This document shows, one piece after another, positions 8,099 to 17,606 of a stretch of DNA of 64,000 nucleotides (position 1 is the stretch's first letter; each line of letters starts with the position of its first letter). This stretch comes from Actibacterium sp. GTDB lineage: Bacteria > Pseudomonadota > Alphaproteobacteria > Rhodobacterales > Rhodobacteraceae. The position numbers and the translations under genes are program-made. The stretch spans positions 83,772 through 147,771 of the forward strand of contig JADQCB010000008.1 of assembly GCA_016278325.1 (NCBI GenBank), given 5' to 3'. The notes beneath the pieces were generated by a model. That model was not told the origin of the DNA, searched no databases, and saw nothing but the letters and a program-made list of their open reading frames with translations.

Positions 8099-10837
8099 TT
8101 ACGCGTGATTAAGCTGGGCCGGCGCCTCGCCCTGCGAACCGGCCGGCGCGGATGTTTCGGGGGGGCGCAGCGGCAACTGCACCCGGAACGCGGCCCCGCC
8201 CTGCCCCGGCAGATAGGCGATCGACCCGCCCAGCCGGCCCATGATTTCGCGGCAGATCGCCAGGCCCAGCCCGGCCCCGCCAGCGGCGTTCCGGTCGGAC
8301 AGGCGGGCGAATTTCTCGAAGATGATCGCCTGGCTGCGTTTCGGGATGCCCGACCCGTTGTCGACGAAATCGAGCAGCACGCCATCGCCCTGGCGGCGCG
8401 CATCGATCCGCAGTTCGGGCGCGTCGGCAGTGCAATATTTGCGCGCGTTGACGATCAGGTTGATGAAGACCTGGCAGAGCCGATCGGTGTCGGTGACCAG
8501 TTCGATGTTCTCGGCGGCGCGGTCGCGGTGGATCGTGATCGCGCCATCGCCCTTCGGCTCTGTGGTCGCGGCCACTGCGCGGTCGATCAGGTCGCGCAGA
8601 TTTGCCGGTTGCAGGTTCAGGCTGACCTGGCCGTTTTCAAGCACCGACAGGTCGAGAAGATCGTCCAGCAGCCGGGTCAGGCGGATCCCCTCGTCATGGA
8701 TGATCGACGAATACCAGCGCCGGTCCTCGATGCGCAGGTCCTCGCCCCCCATCAGGATCTCGGAAAAGGCGCGGATCGAGGTCATCGGTGTGCGCAGCTC
8801 ATGGCTGATCTGGCTCAGGAAGGCATCCTTCTGCACCGAAAGCTCGGTCAACTTCTCGTTCGCCTCGCGCAGTTGGCGCGCGGTGCGCTCCAGCTCGGCG
8901 GATTTCGCCTCCAGCTGGCTCGAATATTCCATCATCTGCGCGGTCTCGTCGGCCATCGCCATCAGATCCTCGACCGAGATCGACGAGCGGCCGACAATCT
9001 GGCCGACCATCGCATGTGCCGTCGCCGCACCGACCGAACCGGCCAGTTCGCGTTCGAGCCGTTCGAGGAAGGCCGGCGTCGTATCAGGCAGATAGCCGGT
9101 CTTGCCCTGGGCGACCGCGGCCCGCTGGAACAGTGCTTGCGCCTCGGTCCCGCCAAGGATGCGCTGCGCCATGATCAGCAGATCCTCGGCCTCGGCCGCG
9201 CCCTGCATCCAGCCCTGGGCGTCGGACGAGTGGTCGAACACGTTGACGAACTGCGCCCCCTGCAATCGTTCCATCGGGCCGGGAACCCCCCAGAGCGATA
9301 CCCCGATGAAGGCAAAGCTGTTCAAGGCGATCGACCAGAAGACCGCGTGCAGCAGCGGATCGACACCATCGACCCCGAACAGCGCCTGCGGTCGCAGCCA
9401 GGCGACTCCCCAGGGGCCATCGCTCAGCAACCCCGCGCTCATCACCGAGCCGGCCCCGAAACTTGGCAGAAACAGCGTGTAGAGCCAGACAGCCAGCCCG
9501 ATCAGCAACCCCGCGCCGGCGCCGCGCCGGGTGGCGCCGCGCCAGAAAATCCCGCCCAGCAGGGCCGGCAGCGCCTGCGCGACCCCGGTGAAGGAGATCA
9601 GCCCGATCGAGGCCAGCGCCTCGGACCCGCCGGTCAGCCGGAAATAGGCATATCCCAGGACCAGCACCCCGGCGATCGAGATCCGCCGCGCCCGCAGCAC
9701 CAGCTTGCGCACATCGCCCGACATCGAGGCGCCCGTGTTCTGCCAGTTCAGCCACAAGGGCATCACGATATGGTTCGACACCATCGTGGACAGCGCGATG
9801 GCCGCCACGATGACCATCGACGTGGCCGAGGAAAACCCGCCGAGAAAGGCCAGCGTGGCCAGCCCCTCCTGCCCCAGGCTCAACGGCACGGTCAGCACGA
9901 ACAGGTCCGGGTTGGCGCCGGCGGGCTGGGTGGCCAGGCCGATGACCGCGATCGGCATCACGAACAGGCTCATCAGGAACAGGTAAAGCGGAAAGGCCCA
10001 TGAGGCGGTGGCCAGATGGCGTTCATCCGCGTTCTCGACGACCAGCACCTGGAACATGCGTGGAAGGGTAAAGATCGCGGCGGCCGACAGGAACGTCATC
10101 CCGACCCAGCGTCCGGCGGCAAAATCGGTCCCGGCAAGGGGCGATTCCGAGATCCGGATCGCCATGTCGCGCGGTCCGTCGGCAACGCCCCAGACCACGA
10201 AGATGCCGACCGCGACAAGCGCCACGAGCTTCACCACCGCCTCGACCGCGATCGCCGTGACGACGCCGTGATGCCGTTCATTCGCATCGAGGTTGCGGGT
10301 GCCGAACAGCACCGTGAACAGGGCAAGCCCCGCCGCCACCCACAACGCGGTGGCATTGACATCGGGCAGGGCCCAGCCATCGGTGCCGGCGCGCACGAAA
10401 ACCGCGAAGGACAGGGTGACCGATTGCAGCTGAAGCGCGATATAGGGCGTGGTGCCCACCACGGCCAGCAATGTCACGATCACGCCCAGGGCATTCGACT
10501 TGCCGTAGCGCGAAGAGATCAGATCGGCGATCGAGGTGATGCGCTGGGTCTTTCCGATGCGCACAAGCTTGCGCAAGGCCCACCACCAGCCCACCAGCAC
10601 CAGCGTCGGTCCCAGATAGATCGTGAGGAATTCGAGCCCCGAGCGCGCCGCATAGCCGACAGCGCCATAGAACGTCCACGCGGTGCAATAGACCGACAAT
10701 GACAGCGTGTAGACCAGCGGCGAGCGCAGCCAGCCGACCCGTCCCGCGCTGGCCCGCCGTTCGGCCATGAAGGCGATGATGAACAGCAGCGCCACATAGC
10801 TGACGCAGACCGCGACCAGGATGTCGAACGGGATCAC
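8099..10837 (-). CDS. CrbS/CbrA-like sensor: SLC5 transporter domain fused to histidine kinase
   Basis: A 912-residue sensor kinase. Residues 1 to about 530 form a sodium:solute symporter (SLC5) domain with roughly 13 membrane helices. A STAC-like helical linker follows (about 545-640, with LAGSVGAATAHAM). Then come a coiled coil, a dimerisation domain with the phosphoacceptor in ISHELRTPMTSIRAF (His679), and an ATPase domain with INLIVNARKYC, DNGSGIP and GAGLGLAICREIM. No PAS domain or C-terminal receiver is seen. Kinases of this design (CrbS, CbrA, MxtR) control acetate or amino-acid catabolism. Its start overlaps the preceding small gene by 4 bp (ATGA). With acs 8 kb away, acetate-linked sensing is a reasonable inference. 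Confidence 0.85.
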   Translation of the reverse strand: MIPFDILVAVCVSYVALLFIIAFMAERRASAGRVGWLRSPLVYTLSLSVYCTAWTFYGAVGYAARSGLEFLTIYLGPTLVLVGWWWALRKLVRIGKTQRITSIADLISSRYGKSNALGVIVTLLAVVGTTPYIALQLQSVTLSFAVFVRAGTDGWALPDVNATALWVAAGLALFTVLFGTRNLDANERHHGVVTAIAVEAVVKLVALVAVGIFVVWGVADGPRDMAIRISESPLAGTDFAAGRWVGMTFLSAAAIFTLPRMFQVLVVENADERHLATASWAFPLYLFLMSLFVMPIAVIGLATQPAGANPDLFVLTVPLSLGQEGLATLAFLGGFSSATSMVIVAAIALSTMVSNHIVMPLWLNWQNTGASMSGDVRKLVLRARRISIAGVLVLGYAYFRLTGGSEALASIGLISFTGVAQALPALLGGIFWRGATRRGAGAGLLIGLAVWLYTLFLPSFGAGSVMSAGLLSDGPWGVAWLRPQALFGVDGVDPLLHAVFWSIALNSFAFIGVSLWGVPGPMERLQGAQFVNVFDHSSDAQGWMQGAAEAEDLLIMAQRILGGTEAQALFQRAAVAQGKTGYLPDTTPAFLERLERELAGSVGAATAHAMVGQIVGRSSISVEDLMAMADETAQMMEYSSQLEAKSAELERTARQLREANEKLTELSVQKDAFLSQISHELRTPMTSIRAFSEILMGGEDLRIEDRRWYSSIIHDEGIRLTRLLDDLLDLSVLENGQVSLNLQPANLRDLIDRAVAATTEPKGDGAITIHRDRAAENIELVTDTDRLCQVFINLIVNARKYCTADAPELRIDARRQGDGVLLDFVDNGSGIPKRSQAIIFEKFARLSDRNAAGGAGLGLAICREIMGRLGGSIAYLPGQGGAAFRVQLPLRPPETSAPAGSQGEAPAQLNHA

Positions 10838-11118
10838 GGCCCGCCCTCGCGACCGGCCTCCGTCGTGCCGGATTCATCATCCACGCGGGCCAACCGCCGC
10901 GCCAGAAGCGCGGCCACGACGATCAGGCCGAACCAGGCCGAGAACAGATAGATCAGCGTCGCCGGGGTGCTGACGGGGCCGTCGGCCTGATGCAGAAGCG
11001 GCAGCAGGAACAGGAACAGCCCCGCAACGGGCAAAAGCCGCGACAGATCCATCATCCGCCGGCTGCGATAGCCGTGCCGGGCCAGGAAGACCGGGCGGGG
11101 TGGCGACGGGGCTTTCAT
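10834..11118 (-). CDS. small membrane protein coupled to the SLC5-kinase
   Basis: A 94-residue protein with two predicted membrane helices (about residues 28-43 and 53-71) and charged ends. It lies between the lone receiver and the SLC5-kinase and overlaps both by 4 bp, so the three are translationally coupled. Small two-helix proteins often accompany SLC5 transporters as accessory subunits. By analogy this one may help fold or tune the kinase's transporter domain, but I recognise no named family. Confidence 0.6.
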   Translation of the reverse strand: MKAPSPPRPVFLARHGYRSRRMMDLSRLLPVAGLFLFLLPLLHQADGPVSTPATLIYLFSAWFGLIVVAALLARRLARVDDESGTTEAGREGGP

Positions 11119-11483
11119 CGCGCGGCCAGGTCGCGCACCGCGGCCAGCATCTCGGCATTCGAGAAGGGCTTGGTCATGAAGCGGCTGACGCCCAGGCTCT
11201 CGGCCATCGCCCGGTCGCGAGACTGGCCCTTGGCGGTCAGCATCAGCACCGGCAGGGCGGCGATCTCGGCGCAGGCGCGGATGTCGCGCAGGATGTCAAA
11301 GCCCGAGCGCCCCGGCAGCATCACATCGAGGATCAGCAGATCGGGACGCGCGCGAAGCACCGCGGCCAATGCGCTTGTCCCCTCGGAATGGGTCTGGACG
11401 TGCCATCCGTCACGCGCCAGGATGAAGCGGATCGCCTCGATGATATTCGGCTCATCCTCGATCAACAGGACATTGCTGCCCAT
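11115..11483 (-). CDS. single-domain response regulator (CheY-like receiver)
   Basis: A 122-residue lone receiver domain with the acidic pocket (LLIEDEP), phosphoacceptor Asp53 (LLILDVMLPG), the Thr switch (LMLTAKG) and Lys105 (RFMTKPFS). There is no output domain, so it must act by protein contact or as part of a phosphorelay. In CrbS/CrbR systems the partner regulator normally carries a LuxR DNA-binding domain, so this is a different arrangement. The ATG at 11483 is used because the longer open frame has no family similarity. The end overlaps the next gene by 4 bp. Confidence 0.88.
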   Translation of the reverse strand: MGSNVLLIEDEPNIIEAIRFILARDGWHVQTHSEGTSALAAVLRARPDLLILDVMLPGRSGFDILRDIRACAEIAALPVLMLTAKGQSRDRAMAESLGVSRFMTKPFSNAEMLAAVRDLAAR

Positions 11484-11563
11484 CACTCCCCCCCGACCAA
11501 ACGCCCCGATATGGGGTTTGGTAACTATCACCAAACCGGGCGGCGCTGTCAAAGCGCGCCAAC

Positions 11564-12892
11564 TCATCCGGGTGCCGGCATGCCGACCTGAAAACCGTCG
11601 GCCAGGATGGATGCCTCGCGCCGCGCCGGGCAGGCAGGGCGCGGGCAGATCCGGCAGGCGGTTCCGATCGGCTGTGCCGGCGCCGAATCTTCGCCGGGCT
11701 CGGGCAGGATCAGCATCGAGGATTCGAACACTTGCGGGCTGTCGAACCCGTTGCCAGCCACCGGCTGGCAGATCGCATAGGCCAGAAAGCGCCGCGCCGG
11801 CCGGCCGCTCAGTTCGACCGTCGTGCGGATCGGCGCCATCGGCCGCGACAATGCCTGATAGAGCGGCCAAAGCGGGCAAGCCGCCCCGAAACGCGGCAAT
11901 GCAAAGCCCGCGACCGGCTTGCGAAAGGTCAATGTGCCCGACCCGTCGCAGATCACCAGCCCCACATCGGCACCGCCCCTTTCGGCCGGCAACGCGGCGA
12001 GGCGGCGAAACACCAGCGTCGGATCCAGCCCGAAATCCTGTGCCAGTGCCGCCGGATCGAGGCCGTGTCGCGCAACGGCCGCGACCAGCGGCGCCATGGG
12101 CAGGCACGCCGCGTCGCGGGCATAGCGCGCAAGATACCGCCGCGCCAGGTCACGCCCCGAGGCGGTCACCAGCATATCCGCCGCGGCGATCAGGTTGTCG
12201 ATATCGTCCCTTCCCTCTTCCAGTTCGGCAACGTGGTAGGCGCGCGCATCGAGGAAATCCTCAAGCTCTTCCTGCGGCAGGCTCTGGCGTCCGACGACAT
12301 CGGCGCTGTCATCGAGATACCCGACCAGGGCCTGCGCGCCCTCGGCCAGGCGGCGGCTGTCGTCGCGCAGGTTGCGCAGAAACCGCGAATGCCATTCAGG
12401 ATCCAGATCCTCGGTTTCGGCCAGGATGCCGGCGGTCGAGCGGATCGCGGTGATCGTCGAAAGCACCTCGTGCAGCGACGCCGACAGGAACGGATCGTGG
12501 GTCAGCCGGTCCGACAGCATCTCGACCACGCGCTCCAGCTCGGTCACCCGGCGCTGGCGGTCGGCCAGAAGCCTGGCCCAGCCCGGAAACCGGCTGGCGA
12601 ATTCCTCGATCCGCGACAGGTCGGCCCGGGCCGATTCATGCTGCGCCGCGGCATCGCGCAGAGCGCTCGATATGGCGGCATCCGCCCCTTCCGCCAGGGT
12701 CGCCGCATCGACATTCAGTGCCCGGCCGATATCGATCAGCAGCTTGCCGCCGATCCGGCGGCGATTATGCTCGATCAGGTTCAGGTAAGAGGCGGATATG
12801 CCCACGCTGCGCGCCAGTTCCGCCTGTCGGACCCCCAGCATCAGGCGCCGCTCGCGGATCCGCGTTCCGGTCATTGGACTGCTTCGCGGCAT
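11564..12892 (-). CDS. ScfR/RamB-type short-chain acyl-CoA regulator (XRE family)
   Basis: A 442-residue transcription factor. It has an N-terminal XRE helix-turn-helix (about 8-65; RQAELARSVGISASYLNLIE), a long middle region and a C-terminal DUF2083-type domain ending in a cysteine motif (TACRICPRPACPARREAS). This layout is that of the short-chain fatty acyl regulators: RamB in actinobacteria and PccR in Rhodobacter sphaeroides, which sense acyl-CoA or related metabolites and control acetate, propionate and glyoxylate genes. The ATG at 12892 has AAGGGGGG five bases upstream, which decides the start over 12913 and 12874. It is divergent from the LIV-type transporter and acs. Confidence 0.85.
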   Translation of the reverse strand: MPRSSPMTGTRIRERRLMLGVRQAELARSVGISASYLNLIEHNRRRIGGKLLIDIGRALNVDAATLAEGADAAISSALRDAAAQHESARADLSRIEEFASRFPGWARLLADRQRRVTELERVVEMLSDRLTHDPFLSASLHEVLSTITAIRSTAGILAETEDLDPEWHSRFLRNLRDDSRRLAEGAQALVGYLDDSADVVGRQSLPQEELEDFLDARAYHVAELEEGRDDIDNLIAAADMLVTASGRDLARRYLARYARDAACLPMAPLVAAVARHGLDPAALAQDFGLDPTLVFRRLAALPAERGGADVGLVICDGSGTLTFRKPVAGFALPRFGAACPLWPLYQALSRPMAPIRTTVELSGRPARRFLAYAICQPVAGNGFDSPQVFESSMLILPEPGEDSAPAQPIGTACRICPRPACPARREASILADGFQVGMPAPG

Positions 12893-12950
12893 TGCACCCC
12901 CCTTGATTCGCATGGCTTTCGACGGAAAATTGACAATTTATTTACAGCTT

Positions 12951-13011
12951 TTGCGACAATACTGTTCAGTAGTTTACAAAAAAACCGTTTTTTTGAAAGC
13001 AGTTGTTGCGA
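12951..13011. promoter_or_regulatory. divergent control region with A/T palindrome and two TTGCGA sites
   Basis: Between the regulator and the transporter lies an unusually A/T-rich patch. It holds a perfect 9-bp inverted repeat with a 1-bp centre, CAAAAAAAC-C-GTTTTTTTG (12977-12995). TTGCGA occurs on both sides, at 12951-12956 and 13006-13011, in the contexts TTTTGCGACAA and TTGTTGCGAAG. Sites described for ScfR-type regulators contain TTTGCAAA-like elements, so these are candidate operators. Footprinting has not been seen or assumed. Confidence 0.45.
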
Positions 13012-13105
13012 AGTTTTCTGCATTTGGCCGATAATGGACGTGCCTGAAAAGGCTGCGTCCAGCGCGGAGGAGGTGCTGGCACGCGTTCAATCACGGGAGG
13101 ATTAC

Positions 13106-14452
13106 ATGTCCAAATCGAATCTCACGCGTCGCGGTGTGCTCAGGACCGGTGCGGTTGCCGGCGCCGGGCTTGCCATGCCGACGTTCTTCAGCGCCGGATC
13201 CGCCTCGGCCTTCGTCAACGATCCGGGCAACGGCCCGGTGACCCTGGGCTTCAACGTCCCGCAGACCGGCCCCTATGCCGACGAGGGCGCCGACGAGCTG
13301 CGCGCCTATCAGCTGGCCGTGGAACACCTGAACGGCGGCGGTGACGGCGGCATGCTCAACACCTTCTCGTCGAAGGCGTTGCAGGGCAACGGGATCAACG
13401 GCCACAAGGTCGAGTTCGTCACCGGCGATACGCAGACCAAATCGGATGCCGCGCGCGCCTCGGCCCAGTCGATGATCCAGAAGGACGGCGCAATCATGAT
13501 CACCGGCGGCTCGTCCTCGGGCGTGGCGATCGCCGTGCAGGGCCTGTGCCAGGAGGCCGGGGTGATCTTCATGGCCGGGCTGACCCACTCCAACGACACG
13601 ACCGGCAAGGACAAGAAGGCCAACGGCTTCCGTCACTTCTTCAACGCCTACCAGTCGGCCGCCGCTCTGGCGCCCGTGCTGGCCAGCCGCTATGGCAAGG
13701 ACCGCAAGTTCTACATGCTGACGGCGGACTATACCTGGGGCTGGACCCAGGCGGCCTCGATGAAGGCGTTCATGGAGGACCAGGGCTGGACCATGGTCGA
13801 GGACGTGCGCACCCCGCTGTCTGCGACCGATTTCTCGTCCTACATGACGGAGGTTCAGACCTCGGGCGCGGATGTTCTGATCCTCAACCACTACGGCGGC
13901 AACATGGTCAACTCGCTGACCAACGCGGTGCAGTTCGGCCTGAAGGACAAGACCGTCAACGGCAAGCAGTTCGAAATCGTGGTCCCGCTTTATTCGCGCC
14001 TGATGGCCGCGGGGGCCGGCGAGGCGGTCAAGGGCATCCTGGGCTCGACCAACTGGCACTGGTCGTTGCAGGACGAGGGGTCGAAAGCCTTCGTCAAGTC
14101 CTTCGGCACCAAATACGGCTTCCCGCCCAGCCAGGCGGCGCATACCTGCTATGTGCAGACGCTGCTTTACGCAGATGCGGTGACGCGGGCGAACTCGTTC
14201 AACCCCTGCGACGTCGTGGCCGCCCTGGAGGGGTTCGAATTCGACGGCCTGGGCAATGGTCCGACGCTCTATCGTGCCGACGATCACCAGTGCTTCAAGG
14301 ACGTGCTGGTCGTGCAGGGCAAGCAGAACCCCGAAAGCCAGTTCGACCTGCTGGAAGTCGTCGAGAAGACACCGGTCGACAAGGTCATGTACGCGCCGGA
14401 CAACGAGTTCTTCGCCGGCGGCGACCTGGGCACCTGCAACCCCGGGGCCTGA
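13106..14452 (+). CDS. LIV-type ABC transporter substrate-binding protein with Tat signal
   Basis: A 448-residue periplasmic binding protein of the Leu/Ile/Val-type receptor family (Peripla_BP_5/6). The N-terminus has a twin-arginine signal (NLTRRGVLRTGAVAGAGLAM) cleaved near SASA-FVND, so it is probably exported folded. The mature part begins VTLGFNVPQTGPYADEGADE, the usual ligand-loop start of this fold. It is followed by two permeases and two ATPases in the standard order and then by acs. The ligand is not readable from sequence; the setting suggests a short-chain acid, amide or related compound rather than a branched-chain amino acid. GGGAGG precedes the start. Confidence 0.88.
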   Translation: MSKSNLTRRGVLRTGAVAGAGLAMPTFFSAGSASAFVNDPGNGPVTLGFNVPQTGPYADEGADELRAYQLAVEHLNGGGDGGMLNTFSSKALQGNGINGHKVEFVTGDTQTKSDAARASAQSMIQKDGAIMITGGSSSGVAIAVQGLCQEAGVIFMAGLTHSNDTTGKDKKANGFRHFFNAYQSAAALAPVLASRYGKDRKFYMLTADYTWGWTQAASMKAFMEDQGWTMVEDVRTPLSATDFSSYMTEVQTSGADVLILNHYGGNMVNSLTNAVQFGLKDKTVNGKQFEIVVPLYSRLMAAGAGEAVKGILGSTNWHWSLQDEGSKAFVKSFGTKYGFPPSQAAHTCYVQTLLYADAVTRANSFNPCDVVAALEGFEFDGLGNGPTLYRADDHQCFKDVLVVQGKQNPESQFDLLEVVEKTPVDKVMYAPDNEFFAGGDLGTCNPGA

Positions 14453-14466
14453 TCGCCTGAACCGAA

Positions 14467-14494
14467 GCCGGTTGCGCCACGCTGCGCGACCGGC
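14467..14494 (+). terminator. hairpin between binding-protein and permease genes
   Basis: An 11-bp stem (GCCGGTTGCGC pairing with GCGCGACCGGC, one G-U pair) with a 6-base loop lies 15 bp after the binding-protein stop. A T-run (14528-14532) follows further down after a second weaker GC dyad. Such hairpins usually stabilise the upstream mRNA or cause partial termination, so that the binding protein is made in excess over the membrane parts. Confidence 0.55.
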
Positions 14495-14560
14495 TGTTCG
14501 CCGGTCGGCATCACCGGCCGCCGAGCCTTTTTCCGAACAATCTGACAGGTGTGGGGACCG

Positions 14561-15592
14561 ATGGACGCGATCCTTCTGCAAACCCTCAACGGCCTCGACA
14601 AGGGATCGGCCTATGCGCTGATCGCCCTGGGCCTGACGCTGATCTTCGGCACCCTGGGCGTGGTCAATTTCGCCCATGGCGCGCTGTTCATGGTCGGCGC
14701 CTTCTGCGCGGTCACGGTGTCGCGTCTGCTGACGCTGAGCTATACCGTGATCGACGAGACCCGGACCGATTTCCTGGGCAACCCGATGAAGGTGGATATG
14801 CCCTATCTGAAATCGTGGCTCGGCGAAACGGTGGGCGGAACCATCATCGACTGGTCCGTGCCGCTGGCCATCCTTTTCACGATCCCGGTGATGCTGGTCT
14901 TGGGCTATGCGATGGAGCGCGGCCTGATCAAGCATTTCTACAAGCGCCCCCATGCCGACCAGATCCTGGTGACATTCGGCCTGGCCATCGTGTTGCAGGA
15001 ACTCATCAAGCATTATTTCGGCGCGAACCCGATCCCGACCCCGGCGCCGCCGATGCTGACCGGATCGTTCGATTTCGGCGCGCTTGTCGGGATGGACCCG
15101 AACCAGGTGATCTATCCCTATTGGCGGCTGGTCTATTTCCTGTTTTCCGCGGCGATCATCGGCGCCGTCTTCGCCTTCCTGCAATTCACGACCTTCGGCA
15201 TGGTGGTGCGCGCGGGCATGGCGGACCGCGAAACGGTGGGCCTGCTGGGCATCAATATCGACCGCCGCTTTACCATCATGTTCGGGATTGCCGCGGCGGT
15301 GGCCGGCCTCGCGGGCACGATGTATGCGCCGATCATCTCGCCCAATTATCACATGGGAATGGATTTCCTCGTTCTCAGCTTCGTCGTCGTGGTGGTCGGT
15401 GGCATGGGGTCATTGCCCGGGGCGGTTCTGGCAGGCTTCCTGCTGGGCGTGCTCGAAAGCTTTTCCTCGATGAACGAGATCAAGAACATCCTTCCCGGAA
15501 TCGACCAGATCATCATCTACCTGGTTGCAATCGTCATCCTGCTGACCCGGCCGCGCGGCCTGATGGGTCGCAAGGGCGTGATGGAGGAGTAA
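14561..15592 (+). CDS. LivH-type ABC transporter permease
   Basis: A 343-residue inner-membrane permease of the branched-chain amino acid type (LivH, BPD_transp_2). It begins [30 protein letters not shown] and carries a [19 protein letters not shown] motif characteristic of the family. Compared with E. coli LivH (308) it has an extra periplasmic insertion around residues 50-90. The ATG at 14561 is preferred over a GTG at 14549 because a GGGG ribosome binding site lies just upstream of it. LivM starts 4 bp after its stop. Confidence 0.9.
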   Translation: MDAILLQTLNGLDKGSAYALIALGLTLIFGTLGVVNFAHGALFMVGAFCAVTVSRLLTLSYTVIDETRTDFLGNPMKVDMPYLKSWLGETVGGTIIDWSVPLAILFTIPVMLVLGYAMERGLIKHFYKRPHADQILVTFGLAIVLQELIKHYFGANPIPTPAPPMLTGSFDFGALVGMDPNQVIYPYWRLVYFLFSAAIIGAVFAFLQFTTFGMVVRAGMADRETVGLLGINIDRRFTIMFGIAAAVAGLAGTMYAPIISPNYHMGMDFLVLSFVVVVVGGMGSLPGAVLAGFLLGVLESFSSMNEIKNILPGIDQIIIYLVAIVILLTRPRGLMGRKGVMEE

Positions 15593-15596
15593 CTCA

Positions 15597-16826
15597 ATGC
15601 TCGGCCTCGAAAAGAAGGATGCAACCCTGTTGCTGGTCGTGATCGCGCTGGCACTGGCCGCGCCGATCCTGCTCAATCCGTTTCCGACCGAAAGCGCGAT
15701 GGCGCAGTTCAACGCCGGTTATCCCGACCTGATGCAGAAATTCGCGATCTACGGGATCTTCGCCATCGGCTTCAACATCCTGTTCGGCCTGACCGGCTAT
15801 CTCTCGTTCGGGCACGCGGCCTTTCTGGGGGTGGGCAGCTATTCGGCGGTCTGGATGTTCAAGCTGCTCAGCATGAACGTGATCCCCGCGCTGGTTCTGG
15901 CGGTGCTCGTGTCGAGCCTGTTCGCGCTGGTGATCGGCTATATCTCGCTTCGCCGGTCGGGAATCTACTTCTCGATCCTGACGCTGGCCTTCGCACAGAT
16001 GAGCTTCAACCTGGCCTATTCGGTGCTCACCCCGATCACCAATGGCGAAACCGGCCTGCAACTGAGCCTGGACGACCCGCGCATCCTGGGCATCAGCCAG
16101 ACCGCGGATGGCGGCATCCCGCTGACCAGCCTGTTCGGGCTGGCGATGCGCGACAGCGTGGCCGTGAAGCTTGGCGGCTGGAGCTTCGAGTTCAGCGTCG
16201 GCTATTACGTTTGCGCGATCCTGATGCTGGTGTGCTTCTACCTGGCGATGCGGATCTTCCGCTCGCCCTTCGGGCTGATGCTGCGCGCGGTCAAGACCAA
16301 CCAGACGCGGCTGAACTATACCGGGCTGAATTCGCGCCCCTACACGCTGGCCGCATTCGTGATCTCGGGCATGTATGCCGGGCTTGCCGGCGGGTTGCTG
16401 GCCGCGATGGACCCGCTGGCCGGCGCCGAGCGGATGCAGTGGACCGCCTCGGGCGAGGTGGTGCTGATGACCATCCTGGGCGGCGCGGGCACCCTGTTCG
16501 GGCCGGTTCTGGGGGCCGGATTCATCAAGTATTTCGAGAACATCTTCTCGAAGATCAACGACTCGGTGCTGCAGAACTGGTTCGGGTTCCTGCCCGACGG
16601 AGTCGAGAACGTGGTCCTGTGGGTGGTGGAACATTTCGTCGGCCCCGGCTGGCACCTGACCCTGGGCCTGTTGTTCATGCTGGTGGTGATCTTCCTGCCG
16701 GGCGGCCTGATGGAAGGCGGCCAGCGCATTGCCGGACTGCTGCGCGGCAAGCGCAAAAGCGGCGGCGACGGCGGCGGTGACGATCCCGAATATCACCCAG
16801 GCCAAACGCCCCATGTGGCCGAGTGA
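15597..16826 (+). CDS. LivM-type ABC transporter permease
   Basis: A 409-residue inner-membrane permease, the LivM partner. It has about ten membrane helices, the family motif [20 protein letters not shown] near residue 65, and [17 protein letters not shown] followed by [12 protein letters not shown] in the second half. The C-terminus ends in a basic, Gly/Asp-rich tail ([19 protein letters not shown]). It is 12 bp upstream of the ATPase gene and part of the five-gene transporter cluster plus acs. Confidence 0.9.
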   Translation: MLGLEKKDATLLLVVIALALAAPILLNPFPTESAMAQFNAGYPDLMQKFAIYGIFAIGFNILFGLTGYLSFGHAAFLGVGSYSAVWMFKLLSMNVIPALVLAVLVSSLFALVIGYISLRRSGIYFSILTLAFAQMSFNLAYSVLTPITNGETGLQLSLDDPRILGISQTADGGIPLTSLFGLAMRDSVAVKLGGWSFEFSVGYYVCAILMLVCFYLAMRIFRSPFGLMLRAVKTNQTRLNYTGLNSRPYTLAAFVISGMYAGLAGGLLAAMDPLAGAERMQWTASGEVVLMTILGGAGTLFGPVLGAGFIKYFENIFSKINDSVLQNWFGFLPDGVENVVLWVVEHFVGPGWHLTLGLLFMLVVIFLPGGLMEGGQRIAGLLRGKRKSGGDGGGDDPEYHPGQTPHVAE

Positions 16827-16838
16827 GGAGACGGAGCG

Positions 16839-17594
16839 ATGGGAATCCTTGAAGTCAAGGGCGTGAACAAGCGCTTCGGCGGCCTGCAGGCGTTGGGAGA
16901 CGTGAACCTGAGCGTGACCGAAAACAGCGTCCACGCGATCATCGGGCCGAACGGGGCGGGCAAGTCCACGCTGCTGAACTGCCTGGTGGGCAAGCTGATC
17001 CCCGACACCGGGTCGGTCATGTTCAACGGCCAGTCGGTTCTGGGCCGAAAACCGCACGAGATCAACCAGATGGGGATCAGCCGCGTGTTCCAGACACCGG
17101 AAATCTTCGGTGACCTCACGGTGCTGGAAAACGTGCTGATCCCATGTTTCGCGCGGCGCGATGGTGCCTTCAGCATGCACGCCTTCGAGACCGTCGGACA
17201 GGAGAGGGACATGCTCGACGAGGCGATGCAGATGCTCGAAGACATGAACATGGCCGACAAGCGGGACATGCACGCCGCCTCGATGTCGCGCGGCGACAAG
17301 CGCCGGCTGGAAATGGCGATGTGCCTGGTGCAGCAACCCAGGCTGCTGCTGCTGGACGAGCCGACGGCGGGCATGTCCCGCGCCGACACCAACAACACCA
17401 TCGAGCTTCTCAAGCAGATCAAGGGCAAGCGCGACATCACCATGGCGATCATCGAACATGACATGCATGTCGTGTTCAGCCTGGCCGACCGGATCACGGT
17501 TCTGGCTCAGGGCAGCCCGCTGGTCGAGGATACGCCGGAAAACATCAAGGGCCATCCCAAGGTTCGGGAAGCCTATCTGGGCGAAAGCGCATAA
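16839..17594 (+). CDS. LivG-type ABC transporter ATP-binding protein
   Basis: A 251-residue ATPase of the LivG type. It has Walker A GPNGAGKST, a Q-loop in SRVFQTPEIFGDLTVLENVL, the signature MSRGDKRRLEMAM, Walker B LLLLDEPTAGMS and the switch His in IIEHDMHVVF. The signature Ser-Arg-Gly-Asp is a variant of the usual SHGEQR/SGGQ, as in the urea/amide subset of this family, and suggests this is not a strict branched-chain amino acid system. The start follows GAGGAGACGGAGCG. Confidence 0.9.
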   Translation: MGILEVKGVNKRFGGLQALGDVNLSVTENSVHAIIGPNGAGKSTLLNCLVGKLIPDTGSVMFNGQSVLGRKPHEINQMGISRVFQTPEIFGDLTVLENVLIPCFARRDGAFSMHAFETVGQERDMLDEAMQMLEDMNMADKRDMHAASMSRGDKRRLEMAMCLVQQPRLLLLDEPTAGMSRADTNNTIELLKQIKGKRDITMAIIEHDMHVVFSLADRITVLAQGSPLVEDTPENIKGHPKVREAYLGESA

Positions 17595-17606
17595 GGAGGC
17601 TTCGAA

